Positions 9,118-18,654 of a stretch of 64,000 nt of DNA are shown piece by piece (position 1 is the stretch's first letter; every line of letters starts with the position of its first letter). The notes beneath the pieces are model-generated. The model did not search any database. It had not been told where the DNA came from and saw nothing but the letters and a program-made list of their open reading frames with translations. The DNA is from Candidatus Bathyarchaeota archaeon (GTDB lineage Archaea > Thermoproteota > Bathyarchaeia > Bathyarchaeales > Bathycorpusculaceae): positions 38,371-102,370 of the forward strand of contig JACAEI010000040.1 in the NCBI GenBank assembly GCA_013388905.1, given 5' to 3'. Both the position numbers and the translations under genes were made by a program.

Positions 9118-10281
9118 ATGAGTGCTTCTCAAGAACTTGAAAAGGCTGCGACAAACTATGCTTTAGAAGCTGTTCGCCTTGATAAGCAAGGTTCAAAGGG
9201 CATGGCAATAACGATGTATCAAAAAGCCATCGAAAGCCTATTAAAACTTGTTCAATTGTACCCCGAATATAGCCTCAATAAAGTCTACATTCAAAGAGCC
9301 ATAGCCTATCAAGAGCGCATAAAAGCGTTACAAGGTGCTGTGGCGCCTATTCAACCTCAAATCGAGCCAAGTAATGGTGAAGAAGCAAAGAGTTTGGAAG
9401 GAGAGAAGTCCAGTTATGAAGAATTAATTCTTACGGAAAAACCAGACGTAAAATGGGAGGAAGTTGTCGGACTTGACAGCGCCAAAAAGGCCGTGAAGGA
9501 AGCCATAGTTTACCCAGTTCAAAGGCCAGACCTCTTTCCGCTTGGATGGCCAAGAGGAATTCTCTTATTTGGGCCGCCCGGGTGTGGAAAGACTTTGCTT
9601 GCTGCGGCAGTTGCCACAGAAATAGACGCCACGTTCATTTCAATTGACGCAGCTTCAATAATGTCTAAATGGTTGGGTGAAGCTGAGCAGAATGTTTCTA
9701 AGCTTTTTAACTCGGCTAGAAAATCCGCTACTGAAGGAAGACCTTCAATTGTCTTCATTGACGAGTTAGACTCACTTATGGGGCGGCATTCAAACGAGGT
9801 TGGCGGCGAAGTTCGTGTTCGAAACCAATACTTGAAGGAAATGGACGGCATCATCGATAAGGGCAAGAAACTTCATGTTTACGTCATAGGCGCTACTAAC
9901 AAACCATGGGATTTAGATTGGGCTTTTATAAGAAGGTTCCAAAAACGAATTTTAGTGCCGCTTCCAGACCATCACACACGCTTTATGATGTTTAAGCTTT
10001 ACACGAGCAATCTACTGCTTGGTTCAAATGTTGATTTGCACGAATTAGCTAGGCTGTCGGAAGGGTTCTCAGGAAGCGACATAAGAGACGTGTGCCAATC
10101 TGCCCAATTGAAGCTTATAGGCGAATTCTTCGAGACAGGTCAAGCATCAAACAAGCAAGCCAAACCGCGGGCAATAACAATGGACGACTTTAGACAAATA
10201 TTAGAAGAGAGAAAACCAAGCGTCTCCATGGATATGTTAGCCCTATACAACAGATGGTTTGAAGCCTTTAAGGCACTTTAG
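9118..10281 (+). CDS. cdvC: CdvC: Vps4-like AAA ATPase
   Basis: A 387-residue protein with an N-terminal MIT-type three-helix domain (residues 1-75, KAATNYALEAVRLDKQG) that binds ESCRT-III tails. A linker leads into one AAA domain: Walker A GPPGCGKT (about 156), Walker B IVFIDELDS (about 215) and sensor and arginine-finger region IRRFQKR. Vps4/CdvC disassembles and remodels ESCRT-III polymers using ATP. The start ATG follows AGGAG and lies 14 bases after the previous stop. It closes the operon and is convergent with mobB. Confidence 0.95.
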   Translation: MSASQELEKAATNYALEAVRLDKQGSKGMAITMYQKAIESLLKLVQLYPEYSLNKVYIQRAIAYQERIKALQGAVAPIQPQIEPSNGEEAKSLEGEKSSYEELILTEKPDVKWEEVVGLDSAKKAVKEAIVYPVQRPDLFPLGWPRGILLFGPPGCGKTLLAAAVATEIDATFISIDAASIMSKWLGEAEQNVSKLFNSARKSATEGRPSIVFIDELDSLMGRHSNEVGGEVRVRNQYLKEMDGIIDKGKKLHVYVIGATNKPWDLDWAFIRRFQKRILVPLPDHHTRFMMFKLYTSNLLLGSNVDLHELARLSEGFSGSDIRDVCQSAQLKLIGEFFETGQASNKQAKPRAITMDDFRQILEERKPSVSMDMLALYNRWFEAFKAL

Positions 10282-10321
10282 GAAGGAGGGAAAACAAAAC
10301 TAATCAAAGTTGGGTGGAAAA

Positions 10322-10389
10322 GGTTTGGAGAAAAATTCTCTATTTTAAAATTGTCTTTCCTTTCTCCCCCTTAACAGAATCTCCAAACC
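10322..10389. repeat. Inverted repeat between convergent genes
   Basis: GGTTTGGAG (10322-10330) and CTCCAAACC (10381-10389) are perfect 9-base complements enclosing about 50 bases that include a pyrimidine-rich run (10350-10370). It lies between the 3' ends of cdvC and mobB, so it could help end transcription in either direction or form part of a small RNA. No T-tract immediately follows the stem. Confidence 0.35.
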
Positions 10390-10408
10390 CCCACAAACCA
10401 ACACAAAA

Positions 10409-10939
10409 TTAAGAGTATAAAACAGCTTTTTCAACAATTTCTGCAATTTTTTCTGGATTTTTAAGCACGTCTACATATGGAATTTTAGCATCCATTTCTT
10501 TTGCCGAGTAGGGTCCAGTGAAAGCCAACAACGGTCTAAATTTTCTTATCGCTTCTGAAACTTCTTCTTTAGATTTCACTGCTACAATCTTGTGTATGCT
10601 TCTGTTTCTACTTACTAGTTTTCTGAATCCTTCTAGGAAAACTATGTCGTTGTTTTTGCATTTTTGCAGAATCTTTTGCAAAGAGAAATCTTGTGTATCG
10701 ACCTTTTCTATTGTGGCTATTTCGTTAGCGGCTACGCTGAGGATTGTTTTGGCTCCCGATTTAGCGAATCTCCATGTATCTTTATCAACGGTGTCTATGG
10801 TGAAGTCTAGTTCAGGAATGTGCTTTACTGCTGCAATTTTGTATCCTTTCTTTGTCAGTTCTCTTGTCAAAACCTCAATTGTTGTTGTTTTTCCAGAGCT
10901 TTTGCTTCCGACAATTGATACGACAGCTATTTTTCTCAT
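10409..10939 (-). CDS. mobB: MobB-like GTPase of molybdopterin guanine dinucleotide synthesis
   Basis: A 176-residue P-loop protein. Residues 1-40 contain GSKSSGKTTTIEVL (Walker A) followed by KIAAVKHIPE, the typical MobB signature. MobB binds GTP and assists attachment of GMP to molybdopterin. It fits the window, which also encodes the pterin-binding FwdB and FwdD subunits and FdhD, so the cofactor is likely used for tungsten or molybdenum formyl-methanofuran dehydrogenase and formate dehydrogenase. It is transcribed with the upstream winged-helix gene, with 18 bases between them. Confidence 0.88.
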   Translation of the reverse strand: MRKIAVVSIVGSKSSGKTTTIEVLTRELTKKGYKIAAVKHIPELDFTIDTVDKDTWRFAKSGAKTILSVAANEIATIEKVDTQDFSLQKILQKCKNNDIVFLEGFRKLVSRNRSIHKIVAVKSKEEVSEAIRKFRPLLAFTGPYSAKEMDAKIPYVDVLKNPEKIAEIVEKAVLYS

Positions 10940-10957
10940 TTTTGCACCTTTGTGTGA

Positions 10958-11458
10958 TTATATTTCTTCTCTAAAAATTTTCTCCAACGTTTTTTTGTCT
11001 AAGTGAAGTTTTTCTGAAAGATCTTTCACCCATCTTATATATATTCTAAAAAGGTTTTGCAGTATTTCCGCCTTCTCTTTTTCAGATAAATCTTTTTCTT
11101 CAGCGAGTAATAGTGCAAACCATCTGCCAGCATCTGAAAGTTGATAGGCTTTCACCCATACAATGCGTCCTTCTTTCTCGCTTTTCTCCATGTCCTCTCT
11201 CAAGGCTCCAAGTTTAGTCAGCGACTTTAAATTTTCAATTATGGTTTTATTTGAATAGCCAAGTTTTCTCACGAGGTCTTTTTGGTAAATTTTGTTTGAT
11301 ATGCCCTGTTTGAGAGAGAATTTTAATATGTCAACTGCAGCTTTTGAACCGAAGATGGCGCTTAATATTCTGTTTTTTTGTTCGGATGGAAGGAACACTA
11401 CATATGGATGTAAATCCTCGTTCAAACGCTTCACACTAAACTGCTCTGCAGCAAACAT
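10958..11458 (-). CDS. Winged-helix DNA-binding protein
   Basis: A 166-residue protein whose central part (about residues 40-100, IYQKDLVRKLGYSNKTIIENLKSLTKLGAL) fits a winged helix-turn-helix of the ArsR/MarR type. The rest is charged and helical, with no ligand-binding domain recognised. It precedes mobB on the same strand and is divergent from the first nucleotidyltransferase gene, so it may regulate one or both. Function is not established. Confidence 0.7.
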   Translation of the reverse strand: MFAAEQFSVKRLNEDLHPYVVFLPSEQKNRILSAIFGSKAAVDILKFSLKQGISNKIYQKDLVRKLGYSNKTIIENLKSLTKLGALREDMEKSEKEGRIVWVKAYQLSDAGRWFALLLAEEKDLSEKEKAEILQNLFRIYIRWVKDLSEKLHLDKKTLEKIFREEI

Positions 11459-11523
11459 GCTTTAAATGTTATGGTTGTAAGCAATAGGTTTTTTAGTGTT
11501 CCATCGACACCTTATCAAGGTGA

Positions 11524-12555
11524 ATTGAAACGGTTGTTAAGAATTGGCTTCCTTCAGACGGCGATACATTTGTAACCAAAGATGGATTTGTATTCAACGC
11601 TTTCGGTTATGAGCACCCAAACGATCGAGTATTCGCTTTTCTAAAATACATTCCGCACAAATTCAGAACACTTTTCGATGTTCGCTTCTTGGAAAGAGCG
11701 TGGAAATATGGAAAAACAAGACTTTATCGAGCTGAAAAACTGTATACAGCACAAAACTATCAAACGTTTCTCAAAACTTTTTGCAAGAATTTTCCAGATT
11801 ACGTGTTTTTTGACCCTTTTAGAGGAAAAGAAGTAATTAGTGCACCTTTAAGCTCTGTAGAAAAAGTCTATGTTCCCAAGGAATGTTTGGGATTTCTAAC
11901 CGAAATTAAAAGAAAAGATAGTTTACAGGAACTGACTTTAAGGTTTATTAATTTTCTTTCAGCCAAATCAGACATTGCCGTAGAAGATTTTGGGGTTCAC
12001 GGCTCTATTGCATTAGGCATGCACTCAGCTAAATCAGACATAGATATAGTTGTCTATAGTTCACAAAACTTTCGAAAGTTGGAGAAAACAATAGAGAGGC
12101 TTGTTGAAAATGGTGCGTTAAGCTATGTAATCAGTAATCGTTTAGATGCTGCCAGACGGTTTAAGGGACGCTATATGCACAAGATTTTCATGTATAACGC
12201 AATTCGCAAACCAGAAGAAATTCATTCCAAATATGGCATGTACAAGTATGTGCCAGTCAAGCCTATCAATTTTCACTGTACCATCACAGATGACAGCGAA
12301 GCCATGTTCCGTCCCGCTATTTATAAAATCGAAAATTACAAACCAGCTGACACAGTGTCTGTGCTCCCTAAAGAAATGATTCCGGAGCTTGTGGTTTCAA
12401 TGATTGGATGCTACAGAAATGTTGCTAAAAGAGGCGACAAAATTAGAGTTTCTGGCATGCTTGAACATGTTGAAAACCTTGAAAACAGCGAAGTCTTTCA
12501 TCAAGTTGTTGTTGGAACAGGCACAAGTGAGGAAGAACACATTTGGCCGCTTTAA
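11524..12555 (+). CDS. Nucleotidyltransferase-fold protein, paralogue 1 (5' end uncertain)
   Basis: NTase-fold signature: [20 protein letters not shown], with the GS and DxD residues of the polymerase-beta superfamily. A C-terminal domain resembles those of the next two genes ([11 protein letters not shown]). The first usable start codon, TTG at 11689, would remove an N-terminal domain conserved in both paralogues ([15 protein letters not shown] against [15 protein letters not shown]). That domain is encoded in frame back to the stop at 11521, where no ATG, GTG or TTG exists. Either ATT at 11524 or another rare codon is used, or a one-base error hides a TTG at 11534 (AAGGTGA at 11517-11523 is a fitting ribosome site). 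The substrate is unknown. Confidence 0.75.
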   Translation: METVVKNWLPSDGDTFVTKDGFVFNAFGYEHPNDRVFAFLKYIPHKFRTLFDVRFLERAWKYGKTRLYRAEKLYTAQNYQTFLKTFCKNFPDYVFFDPFRGKEVISAPLSSVEKVYVPKECLGFLTEIKRKDSLQELTLRFINFLSAKSDIAVEDFGVHGSIALGMHSAKSDIDIVVYSSQNFRKLEKTIERLVENGALSYVISNRLDAARRFKGRYMHKIFMYNAIRKPEEIHSKYGMYKYVPVKPINFHCTITDDSEAMFRPAIYKIENYKPADTVSVLPKEMIPELVVSMIGCYRNVAKRGDKIRVSGMLEHVENLENSEVFHQVVVGTGTSEEEHIWPL

Positions 12556-13613
12556 GGCTTAGAGACCGAGACGCAATAATCACAAAAGAAGGCTTAATCT
12601 TCCGTGTTTTCGGCAATTCCCATCCATCAGACGCATACATATGCGACGTCGAATATGCCTCTTCAAATATTTTTAAATCAGCAAATCCGAAGGCATATAG
12701 AAACGGTGAACAAGGTGTTTTTTACAAGTTTTATGAAGATGAAGGCGCAAAATTTGTTGGGGCTTATTATCCACATCATCTCGTTTTTCATGAGATGCTT
12801 CAATCAGACGTTGTAGGAGTTAAGCAATCCAACGTTGATGAATCGAGAAAACCAAACGAAAAGTTACAAGAAATAATGGGAAAGAAACCGCACGACGAGC
12901 TTATGAAGGCTTTGCACGTGGTTCTGAACTTTACTGCAGAACATTCTGGCTTGTCGACAAGGAATTTCGGCGTTTTTGGTTCATTACTGCACGATTTTTA
13001 TCATCCGCAATTCTCTGACCTAGATTTCACAATATATGGCAAAGAAGAACTAGCTAAGCTGCGTGAAACCTTACAAGAAACGTTTAAGGACAAACGGGCG
13101 GTTCTCAAAAATGAGTTCGAGAATCAGAAATTAGTTGAAGGGAAGCCTTGGCGATTCAAAAACTTTAGTGCTAAAGAATTTGTTTTGCATCAACAGCGAA
13201 AACTAATCTACGCGGTGTTTAACAATAGAAAGAGTCGAAGAATTTTCAAGACCGAGTTTGAACCTGTAAAGGATTGGAAAGAAATCTTCAATGAATACGA
13301 TTCTAGAGCGAAAATTTTTCAGAAAGGTTGGGTTAAAATGATTGCCCGCATAACAGATGACAATGATGCCCCTTTTATTCCATCAGTCTATGGCATTGAA
13401 CCTTTGTTGATTATGGACGGGTTAAATGGAGCTGAGGAAGCTGTGCGCATAGTCTCTTACATGGAAGAGTTTCGATTGCATGCGTTTAAGGACGAAAAGG
13501 TTTATGTAGAAGGAAACCTGGAAGAAGTAACTTCTCCAAAAGGCAACTTCCATCAAATAACGTTAACCTATTGCCCAAGATATTACGAGCAAGCCCTAAA
13601 AGTCGTATCTTAA
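12543..13613 (+). CDS. Nucleotidyltransferase-fold protein, paralogue 2
   Basis: A 356-residue relative of the preceding gene, which it overlaps by 13 bases. It starts with TTG, with GAGGA at 12529-12533. N-terminal domain: [20 protein letters not shown]. NTase motif: [20 protein letters not shown], in which DLD supplies the acidic pair. C-terminal segment: [16 protein letters not shown]. Tight coupling suggests the two proteins act together. It may transfer a nucleotide to an RNA, protein or small molecule; nothing in the sequence decides which. Confidence 0.8.
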   Translation: MAALRLRDRDAIITKEGLIFRVFGNSHPSDAYICDVEYASSNIFKSANPKAYRNGEQGVFYKFYEDEGAKFVGAYYPHHLVFHEMLQSDVVGVKQSNVDESRKPNEKLQEIMGKKPHDELMKALHVVLNFTAEHSGLSTRNFGVFGSLLHDFYHPQFSDLDFTIYGKEELAKLRETLQETFKDKRAVLKNEFENQKLVEGKPWRFKNFSAKEFVLHQQRKLIYAVFNNRKSRRIFKTEFEPVKDWKEIFNEYDSRAKIFQKGWVKMIARITDDNDAPFIPSVYGIEPLLIMDGLNGAEEAVRIVSYMEEFRLHAFKDEKVYVEGNLEEVTSPKGNFHQITLTYCPRYYEQALKVVS

Positions 13614-13618
13614 CCGAG

Positions 13619-14629
13619 CTATGCCAAAACCATAAAATCTGAAGGCTTATTCCCAATTAGAAGCCTAAAATGCTCACGGTTATGCCTTTTATCTGTTACT
13701 TTTTCAACTTTTCCCTGAGCTATAATGACTTCGCCCGTTCTTGCCTGTTCACAGAATCTGCCGCGAAAAGAAGCTATTTCATCAATCTTTAGGCGCGTCC
13801 CATTGAGAACTGTCACATTTCTTAGTTCATAACTGCAAGGCGTGAAAATCGCTTCTGAATCAGCTTCAATCTCAGCTTTTATCCTCGCATATCCTACGTT
13901 TTTGTAACAGATCATGCCATATTCAGCGTTAATTTCTAGTCTATCCTTGATAAACCGTATAAAATAGTCTCTATTCTTGAATTTTCCTTGCAAAACCTTC
14001 CTTGACTCGGTCTTCAAGAAATCCTTAAAAGATGTTTGCGTGTCTTGAAAGCGAAACTGATAAAGTCTTTGCAACTCTTCTTTGGAATAAGGTCTGATCG
14101 CGTTTTCCTTATCTTTGTGAGTTGTTTTCAAGGTTTCGTAGATTTTGTGGCAGTTTTCAGTGCCGTAAAAGACTGGGTCGATATCAGATTTTGGCGTGTG
14201 CAATTTTACAAGAAGCGAACCTGAAATTCCAACCTTGCTCCATGGTATATTTGTGCATCGTTTTAAGAGTTCAAGAAACTTTAGCGCGTCTCTTTCTAAC
14301 TCGTCTAAATTTTCACAACATCGCAGTTCTCGTAAACGGTTAACTGGTTTATAATAACGTTTAATATCTTCTGCAGGCACTTCGCAGAGTTGTTCATCAA
14401 AAACCGAATCATAAACAATGTACTGCGGAAATTTTTGCTCTAAAAACTTGAAACGGGTGGAAATATTGTACACTTTACTGTACTTAACTCCTTCTCGTTC
14501 ACGTTCACCTTGAGGGTTTGGAATGAAACGAGGAAAGGCAATCACTTTTCTAGGCGGATGAACTAAGCCTTTAACGTCTAATATTAAACCGTCGATTGTT
14601 TCTATTAAGTCACCTTCTCGGGCCTTCAT
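13619..14629 (-). CDS. Nucleotidyltransferase-fold protein, paralogue 3
   Basis: Same architecture as the two genes it faces: N-terminal REGDLIETIDGLIL, NTase motif GISGSLLVKLHTPKSDIDPV, and C-terminal IEADSEAIFTPCSYEL. It is convergent with paralogue 2, leaving five bases between the stops. The start is taken as ATG at 14629; an in-frame TTG at 14635 is less likely. The proteins share clear motifs but differ elsewhere, which suggests old duplication rather than recent tandem copying. Confidence 0.8.
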   Translation of the reverse strand: MKAREGDLIETIDGLILDVKGLVHPPRKVIAFPRFIPNPQGEREREGVKYSKVYNISTRFKFLEQKFPQYIVYDSVFDEQLCEVPAEDIKRYYKPVNRLRELRCCENLDELERDALKFLELLKRCTNIPWSKVGISGSLLVKLHTPKSDIDPVFYGTENCHKIYETLKTTHKDKENAIRPYSKEELQRLYQFRFQDTQTSFKDFLKTESRKVLQGKFKNRDYFIRFIKDRLEINAEYGMICYKNVGYARIKAEIEADSEAIFTPCSYELRNVTVLNGTRLKIDEIASFRGRFCEQARTGEVIIAQGKVEKVTDKRHNREHFRLLIGNKPSDFMVLA

Positions 14630-14661
14630 CTGCAATCTTCACACAAAGTTTGTTTAAAATT

Positions 14662-15357
14662 TTATTTATTCACATTGATTAGCCTAGCCATCCTAAGGCT
14701 ATAGTAAACTGGAGTTGCAATAACGACTATGATGATTAATGCAATCATTCTCTCTATTGGATATATAGGCATTATTGAATACCATATTGGTGGTGTCAAA
14801 AACGGCGAAAAATACCACATTGCCAAGGCGCTGCCACTAATATGGTCAGTTAAAACTCCTACAAAAGCGGCTATTGAAATGCCGAATATTGGTTTTTTGG
14901 TGTTGGAGGAGCTAAAAGTTGAGCTAGCTATGTGTGCAATGGGAGAGAAGGCGACTATCATGGCGATTATGTGGAGCCATGGATAAATATAGGCTTCGCG
15001 GCCAAAAGGATGAGCGTAGAAAATTAAAAGCGCGACAAGAATAATTGCTCCTGTTACATAGCCCCTCTTAATCTTTACACAACCAGCCCCAAAAGCTCCC
15101 AGAAATGGAGGTATCACGGTTAAAATGCCAAAAAGAGCACCTGCTGGATTAACAAAAACTCCTACAACAGAACCTATCAAGACGGCCAGTCCTCCTATGA
15201 TAGGTCCGAGCAAAATACCGATAAGAGATCCGCCTATGACGCCTAACGTTATCTCCCCTGAAACACCTACAGTAATCGTGAAAGGAAAAATCGAAAAAGA
15301 AGCTTGTAAAGCTGCAAAAACAGCCATTAGCGCAACATTTTGTGTTGATAATTTCAT
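14662..15357 (-). CDS. ECF-type transporter substrate-binding (S) component-like membrane protein
   Basis: A hydrophobic protein of 231 residues with about six membrane segments. The N-terminal region (LMAVFAALQASFSIFPF, then GEITLGVIGG) has the pattern of energy-coupling-factor S components, which bind a vitamin or metal and use a shared ATPase module. No EcfA or EcfT gene lies in the window. The start is ATG at 15357, because GAGGAG precedes it closely; an ATG at 15372 would place that site inside the gene. Confidence 0.65.
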   Translation of the reverse strand: MKLSTQNVALMAVFAALQASFSIFPFTITVGVSGEITLGVIGGSLIGILLGPIIGGLAVLIGSVVGVFVNPAGALFGILTVIPPFLGAFGAGCVKIKRGYVTGAIILVALLIFYAHPFGREAYIYPWLHIIAMIVAFSPIAHIASSTFSSSNTKKPIFGISIAAFVGVLTDHISGSALAMWYFSPFLTPPIWYSIMPIYPIERMIALIIIVVIATPVYYSLRMARLINVNK

Positions 15358-15458
15358 TTTTAATCTCCTCATTCTATGTAATAGATTCCATTAGCATGTA
15401 ATTTTTTACACAACGTTAATAAAACTTCCTATATAATTGCATAATTAAGGGGGCATCC

Positions 15459-16415
15459 TTGCTGAAACAATTCGGTCAGAAGGCAAAGCACATTTCAAAA
15501 TGCCTTGAATTGGCAATTCTCTTCGAGATAAGCGCTGACAAGCCAGGAAACGTAAATCTAACTGTGGGGTTTGAAGGCACAAAATATGAGCATTTTCTCG
15601 CTTCTGCTGTTGCTGCAACGCCATCATTTGAAGTAGCTGCAGAAAAAGGAATTGCTGTTTCCAAAGGAGAGATACGCCTAACCGCTGTGGGTATAGGGCA
15701 CATCATAAAAAGCTGCGTAGCCGACGTTAACGCGTGGCAGCAAGGCGGTAACACCCTGCTTGGCACAATAATTCTTCTTTCGCCTATCGCAGTAGCTGCT
15801 GGAATGGCTCCCACGATTAAAGATAATATTTTTGAAGTTCAAGAGTTGAGGAAGAATCTGAAGTTTATCGCTGAAGCGACAACGCCTGAGGACGCAATAA
15901 ATGTCTACGAAGCGATTAGAATTGCTAATCCAAGTGGATTGAATAAGGCACCTGAACTTGACGTCAACGATTCTTCTTCCTTGGACAGAATCGTCAAAGA
16001 GAAGATTTCTCTGCTTCAAGTCTTTAAAATAGCTTCCGAGTATGATAATGTATGTGCTGAATGGGTTAATAATTACCCTATAACTTTTGAAATCGCATAT
16101 CCCTACTTACAGAAGCAAATTAGGGAAAAAGAAAACCTAAATGTAGCAATAATTCACACATTTCTAAAAGTGCTGTCTGAATATCCAGACACTTTTATTG
16201 CCCGAAAGGTTGGCATTCAAAAAGCGCAAGACGTGTCTTCTATGGCTGCGGAAATTCTCAAATTTGGAGGACTTAAAACTTTAAAAGGTAGGGAAATGCT
16301 TCGTGAATTTGACTTGAAACTTCGAAAATCAGATAGCCTTCTTAATCCGGGAACAACCGCAGATATTATTGCAGCTGCTTTGGCTTTATGTGTTCTTAGT
16401 GGCTATAGACCTTAA
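15459..16415 (+). CDS. CitG/MdcB-family triphosphoribosyl-dephospho-CoA synthase homologue
   Basis: A 318-residue protein with the family motif SADKPGNVN near residue 28 and a helical all-alpha profile. Bacterial CitG makes the 2'-(5''-triphosphoribosyl)-3'-dephospho-CoA prosthetic group of citrate lyase. No citrate lyase is encoded here, and archaeal members may act on another nucleotide. It starts at TTG 15459, preceded by AAGGGGG. It is divergent from the ECF-like gene and ends two bases from the opposing ABC permease. Confidence 0.8.
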   Translation: MLKQFGQKAKHISKCLELAILFEISADKPGNVNLTVGFEGTKYEHFLASAVAATPSFEVAAEKGIAVSKGEIRLTAVGIGHIIKSCVADVNAWQQGGNTLLGTIILLSPIAVAAGMAPTIKDNIFEVQELRKNLKFIAEATTPEDAINVYEAIRIANPSGLNKAPELDVNDSSSLDRIVKEKISLLQVFKIASEYDNVCAEWVNNYPITFEIAYPYLQKQIREKENLNVAIIHTFLKVLSEYPDTFIARKVGIQKAQDVSSMAAEILKFGGLKTLKGREMLREFDLKLRKSDSLLNPGTTADIIAAALALCVLSGYRP

Positions 16416-16416
16416 C

Positions 16417-17520
16417 TTATTTTTCAACCCATCTTTTGTAAAGAATAACACCGATGCCATACAGAATTAAAGCGGAAATAGTCAGCGTCAATATAGGCAA
16501 AGCTAAATCTGCTAATGTGGCGTTTCGAATCATTATGTCTCTTAATGCTTGAGCCGCGTAGGTCATCGGTATCACACGTCCGATTTGCTGCATGTAAGTC
16601 GGCAAATATTCTATTGGAAAATACATTCCAGTGAAGAATTGAAGCACTACAGCTATTGTGGTGGCTGCGTTTGACGCTTCTTGCGGTGCTCTGCCAATAC
16701 ATGATATTATCAAGCCTAAGGCTATACCATTCATTGAGCCCAAGAAGAATATGGGAATCAGCAATGGAACATTCCAATTGAGCTTTGGATCAAGCAGAAA
16801 TGCGGCTAAGAGTGCCATGACTAATATGGATATGGCGGTTTGAACCAGAGCTGCAAGTGTCTTACCAAAAAGCATGTTTATCGGGCGAATGGGTGAAGCC
16901 CTAATCTTTTTGAGTGTGCCTTTTTCTCTTTCGTAAACAATAGCGCCGGTTGAAACGACCATGCTTGAAAACAAAAGTGGATAGGTTAACATGCCAGGAG
17001 TAATGTTTTCCTTATACCCTATCACTTGTGCTACTGCTGCAGATTCAGTTTTCACTGTTACTGGTTCAGTATAATTCTTAAATTGCTTTGAGAATTCTGA
17101 GAAAAAGGTTCGGACTCCATTGTCAATCAGTCTGAATACGTCAGGGCTTGTGCCATCTATTATAAGCGAGACATTCACTTGTCCATAGTTCATTAGATTC
17201 TCTGTGAAGTTTTCAGGGATTATCAAAACAGCACGCACATTGGTAGTGTTTAATTCTTTAAATGCTTCCGTTCTTTGAGTGAAATTCTTTAGGGTCAAGA
17301 ATCCTGTCGCGTTAAGTCCTGATATCACGGCTTGAGTGACAGGTGTTTTTGTGTCTTCGTTTACTATTCCCAGGTTTGCGTTGAAGGGAATTTCTCTTCC
17401 AAAAATTGCTGTGAACAGCAGCAGCATCATTACTGGGAATGCTATAGTCCAGAAAACTGTTCCTTTCTCTCTGAAAAATGTCTTGATATCTTTTACAGCT
17501 ATTCCTATTATCGAATTCAT
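16417..17520 (-). CDS. ABC-2 type transporter permease
   Basis: A protein of about 367 residues with one N-terminal membrane helix, a large extracytoplasmic region (about residues 45-170), then five to six C-terminal helices. This is the layout of ABC-2 exporter permeases of the YhgE/drug-efflux type. The start at 17520 overlaps the stop of the ATPase gene by one base (TGATG), and GGAGGA lies just upstream, so the two are translationally coupled. It probably exports a hydrophobic compound or drug; the substrate is unknown. Confidence 0.88.
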   Translation of the reverse strand: MNSIIGIAVKDIKTFFREKGTVFWTIAFPVMMLLLFTAIFGREIPFNANLGIVNEDTKTPVTQAVISGLNATGFLTLKNFTQRTEAFKELNTTNVRAVLIIPENFTENLMNYGQVNVSLIIDGTSPDVFRLIDNGVRTFFSEFSKQFKNYTEPVTVKTESAAVAQVIGYKENITPGMLTYPLLFSSMVVSTGAIVYEREKGTLKKIRASPIRPINMLFGKTLAALVQTAISILVMALLAAFLLDPKLNWNVPLLIPIFFLGSMNGIALGLIISCIGRAPQEASNAATTIAVVLQFFTGMYFPIEYLPTYMQQIGRVIPMTYAAQALRDIMIRNATLADLALPILTLTISALILYGIGVILYKRWVEK

Positions 17521-18449
17521 CAAGATTCCTCCGCAAGTTTTCTTCCAGCCAATTTTATGAAAACGTCTTCCAAAGTTGGCTCGACAATCTCTATCTTCTC
17601 TGTGAGAATTCCCTGGGAAACTAGTTTGTTTGACACTTCTGCCATGATTTCCCAAGGGTTATTAGCAGAAACTCGGATTTCGTTGTCTATAACTGTGGTT
17701 TTGTATTCCTTAAGAACTGTAAGCGTCTTTTTTGTTTGTGAATTCTTCACTCTAATGTGTATGGCTGCATCTCCCCCAATCGTCTTTTTCAAAATGTATG
17801 GTTTGTCAAGTGCAACAATCTTTCCCTTGTCCATTATTGCTACTCTGTCGCAAATTTCATCAGCTTCATACATGTCATGTGTAGAAAGAAGAACGGTTTT
17901 TCCATAATTCTTAAAGTTTTTAATCATTTCCCAAAACTCTCTCTTAATGTTAGGGTCAAAACCCACAGTAGGTTCATCCAAAATCACAATAGGCGGGTCA
18001 TGAATAACTGATGCTGCAAGATTTGCTCGTCTCTTCATTCCGCCAGACAATTGCTGAACTTTCCTATTCAAGAATTCGCCCACACCTAAAACCTTAGAGG
18101 AGAACTCCACTCGCTCCTTAAACTTCTTAGAACTCAGCGAATAAAGTGAAGCGGAAAAAGCAAAATTTTCTTTCACACTTAACAAGTCATAAAGCAACGT
18201 TTCTTGTGGGCAGAATCCAATCGAGGCGCGAACTTTCAAAGAGTCTTTAACTAAATCAAACCCGCGAATTGTAACTCTTCCACTGTCAAATGTTCTCAAA
18301 CAACAGAGTATCTCCATCAAGGTGGTTTTGCCTGCACCGTTTGGACCTAATAATCCAAAGATTTCGCCTTCTTCAACTGCAAAAGAGACGCCATCAACTG
18401 CTTTGACTTCGCCATAATGCTTAACCAAATCCTCAACTTCAATAATCAT
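17520..18449 (-). CDS. ABC transporter ATP-binding protein
   Basis: A 309-residue ATPase with Walker A GPNGAGKTT (about residue 35), signature LSGGMKRR (about 136), Walker B VILDEPTVGFDP (about 156) and the H-loop STHD. The C-terminal extension of about 90 residues is usual for DrrA-type exporter ATPases. It pairs with the permease directly downstream. The gene-free stretch 18450-18654 between it and fwdD contains the divergent promoters. Confidence 0.93.
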   Translation of the reverse strand: MIIEVEDLVKHYGEVKAVDGVSFAVEEGEIFGLLGPNGAGKTTLMEILCCLRTFDSGRVTIRGFDLVKDSLKVRASIGFCPQETLLYDLLSVKENFAFSASLYSLSSKKFKERVEFSSKVLGVGEFLNRKVQQLSGGMKRRANLAASVIHDPPIVILDEPTVGFDPNIKREFWEMIKNFKNYGKTVLLSTHDMYEADEICDRVAIMDKGKIVALDKPYILKKTIGGDAAIHIRVKNSQTKKTLTVLKEYKTTVIDNEIRVSANNPWEIMAEVSNKLVSQGILTEKIEIVEPTLEDVFIKLAGRKLAEES

Positions 18450-18654
18450 TCATTTCTTCACCGAATAACCTTGACAGTCTTGCCATGTTTTGTCAGCATT
18501 ATAAAAACGTTGCTTTACTAGACAGATTTAAGATATGTCAAGTTTGACGCAAAACATGTTTCTGGTTTTAAGGGGAAAGACATTTTGGATTACGTTTTTT
18601 CCAAAATACATATTACGAATAGAAGCGCATTCTACATTAATAGTTGGTTGGCGA

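Noticed and set aside
18535..18654. N-terminal extension of fwdD from ATG 18535
   Set aside because: The 40 extra residues are hydrophobic and unlike any FwdD, and the ATG at 18655 gives the standard length.
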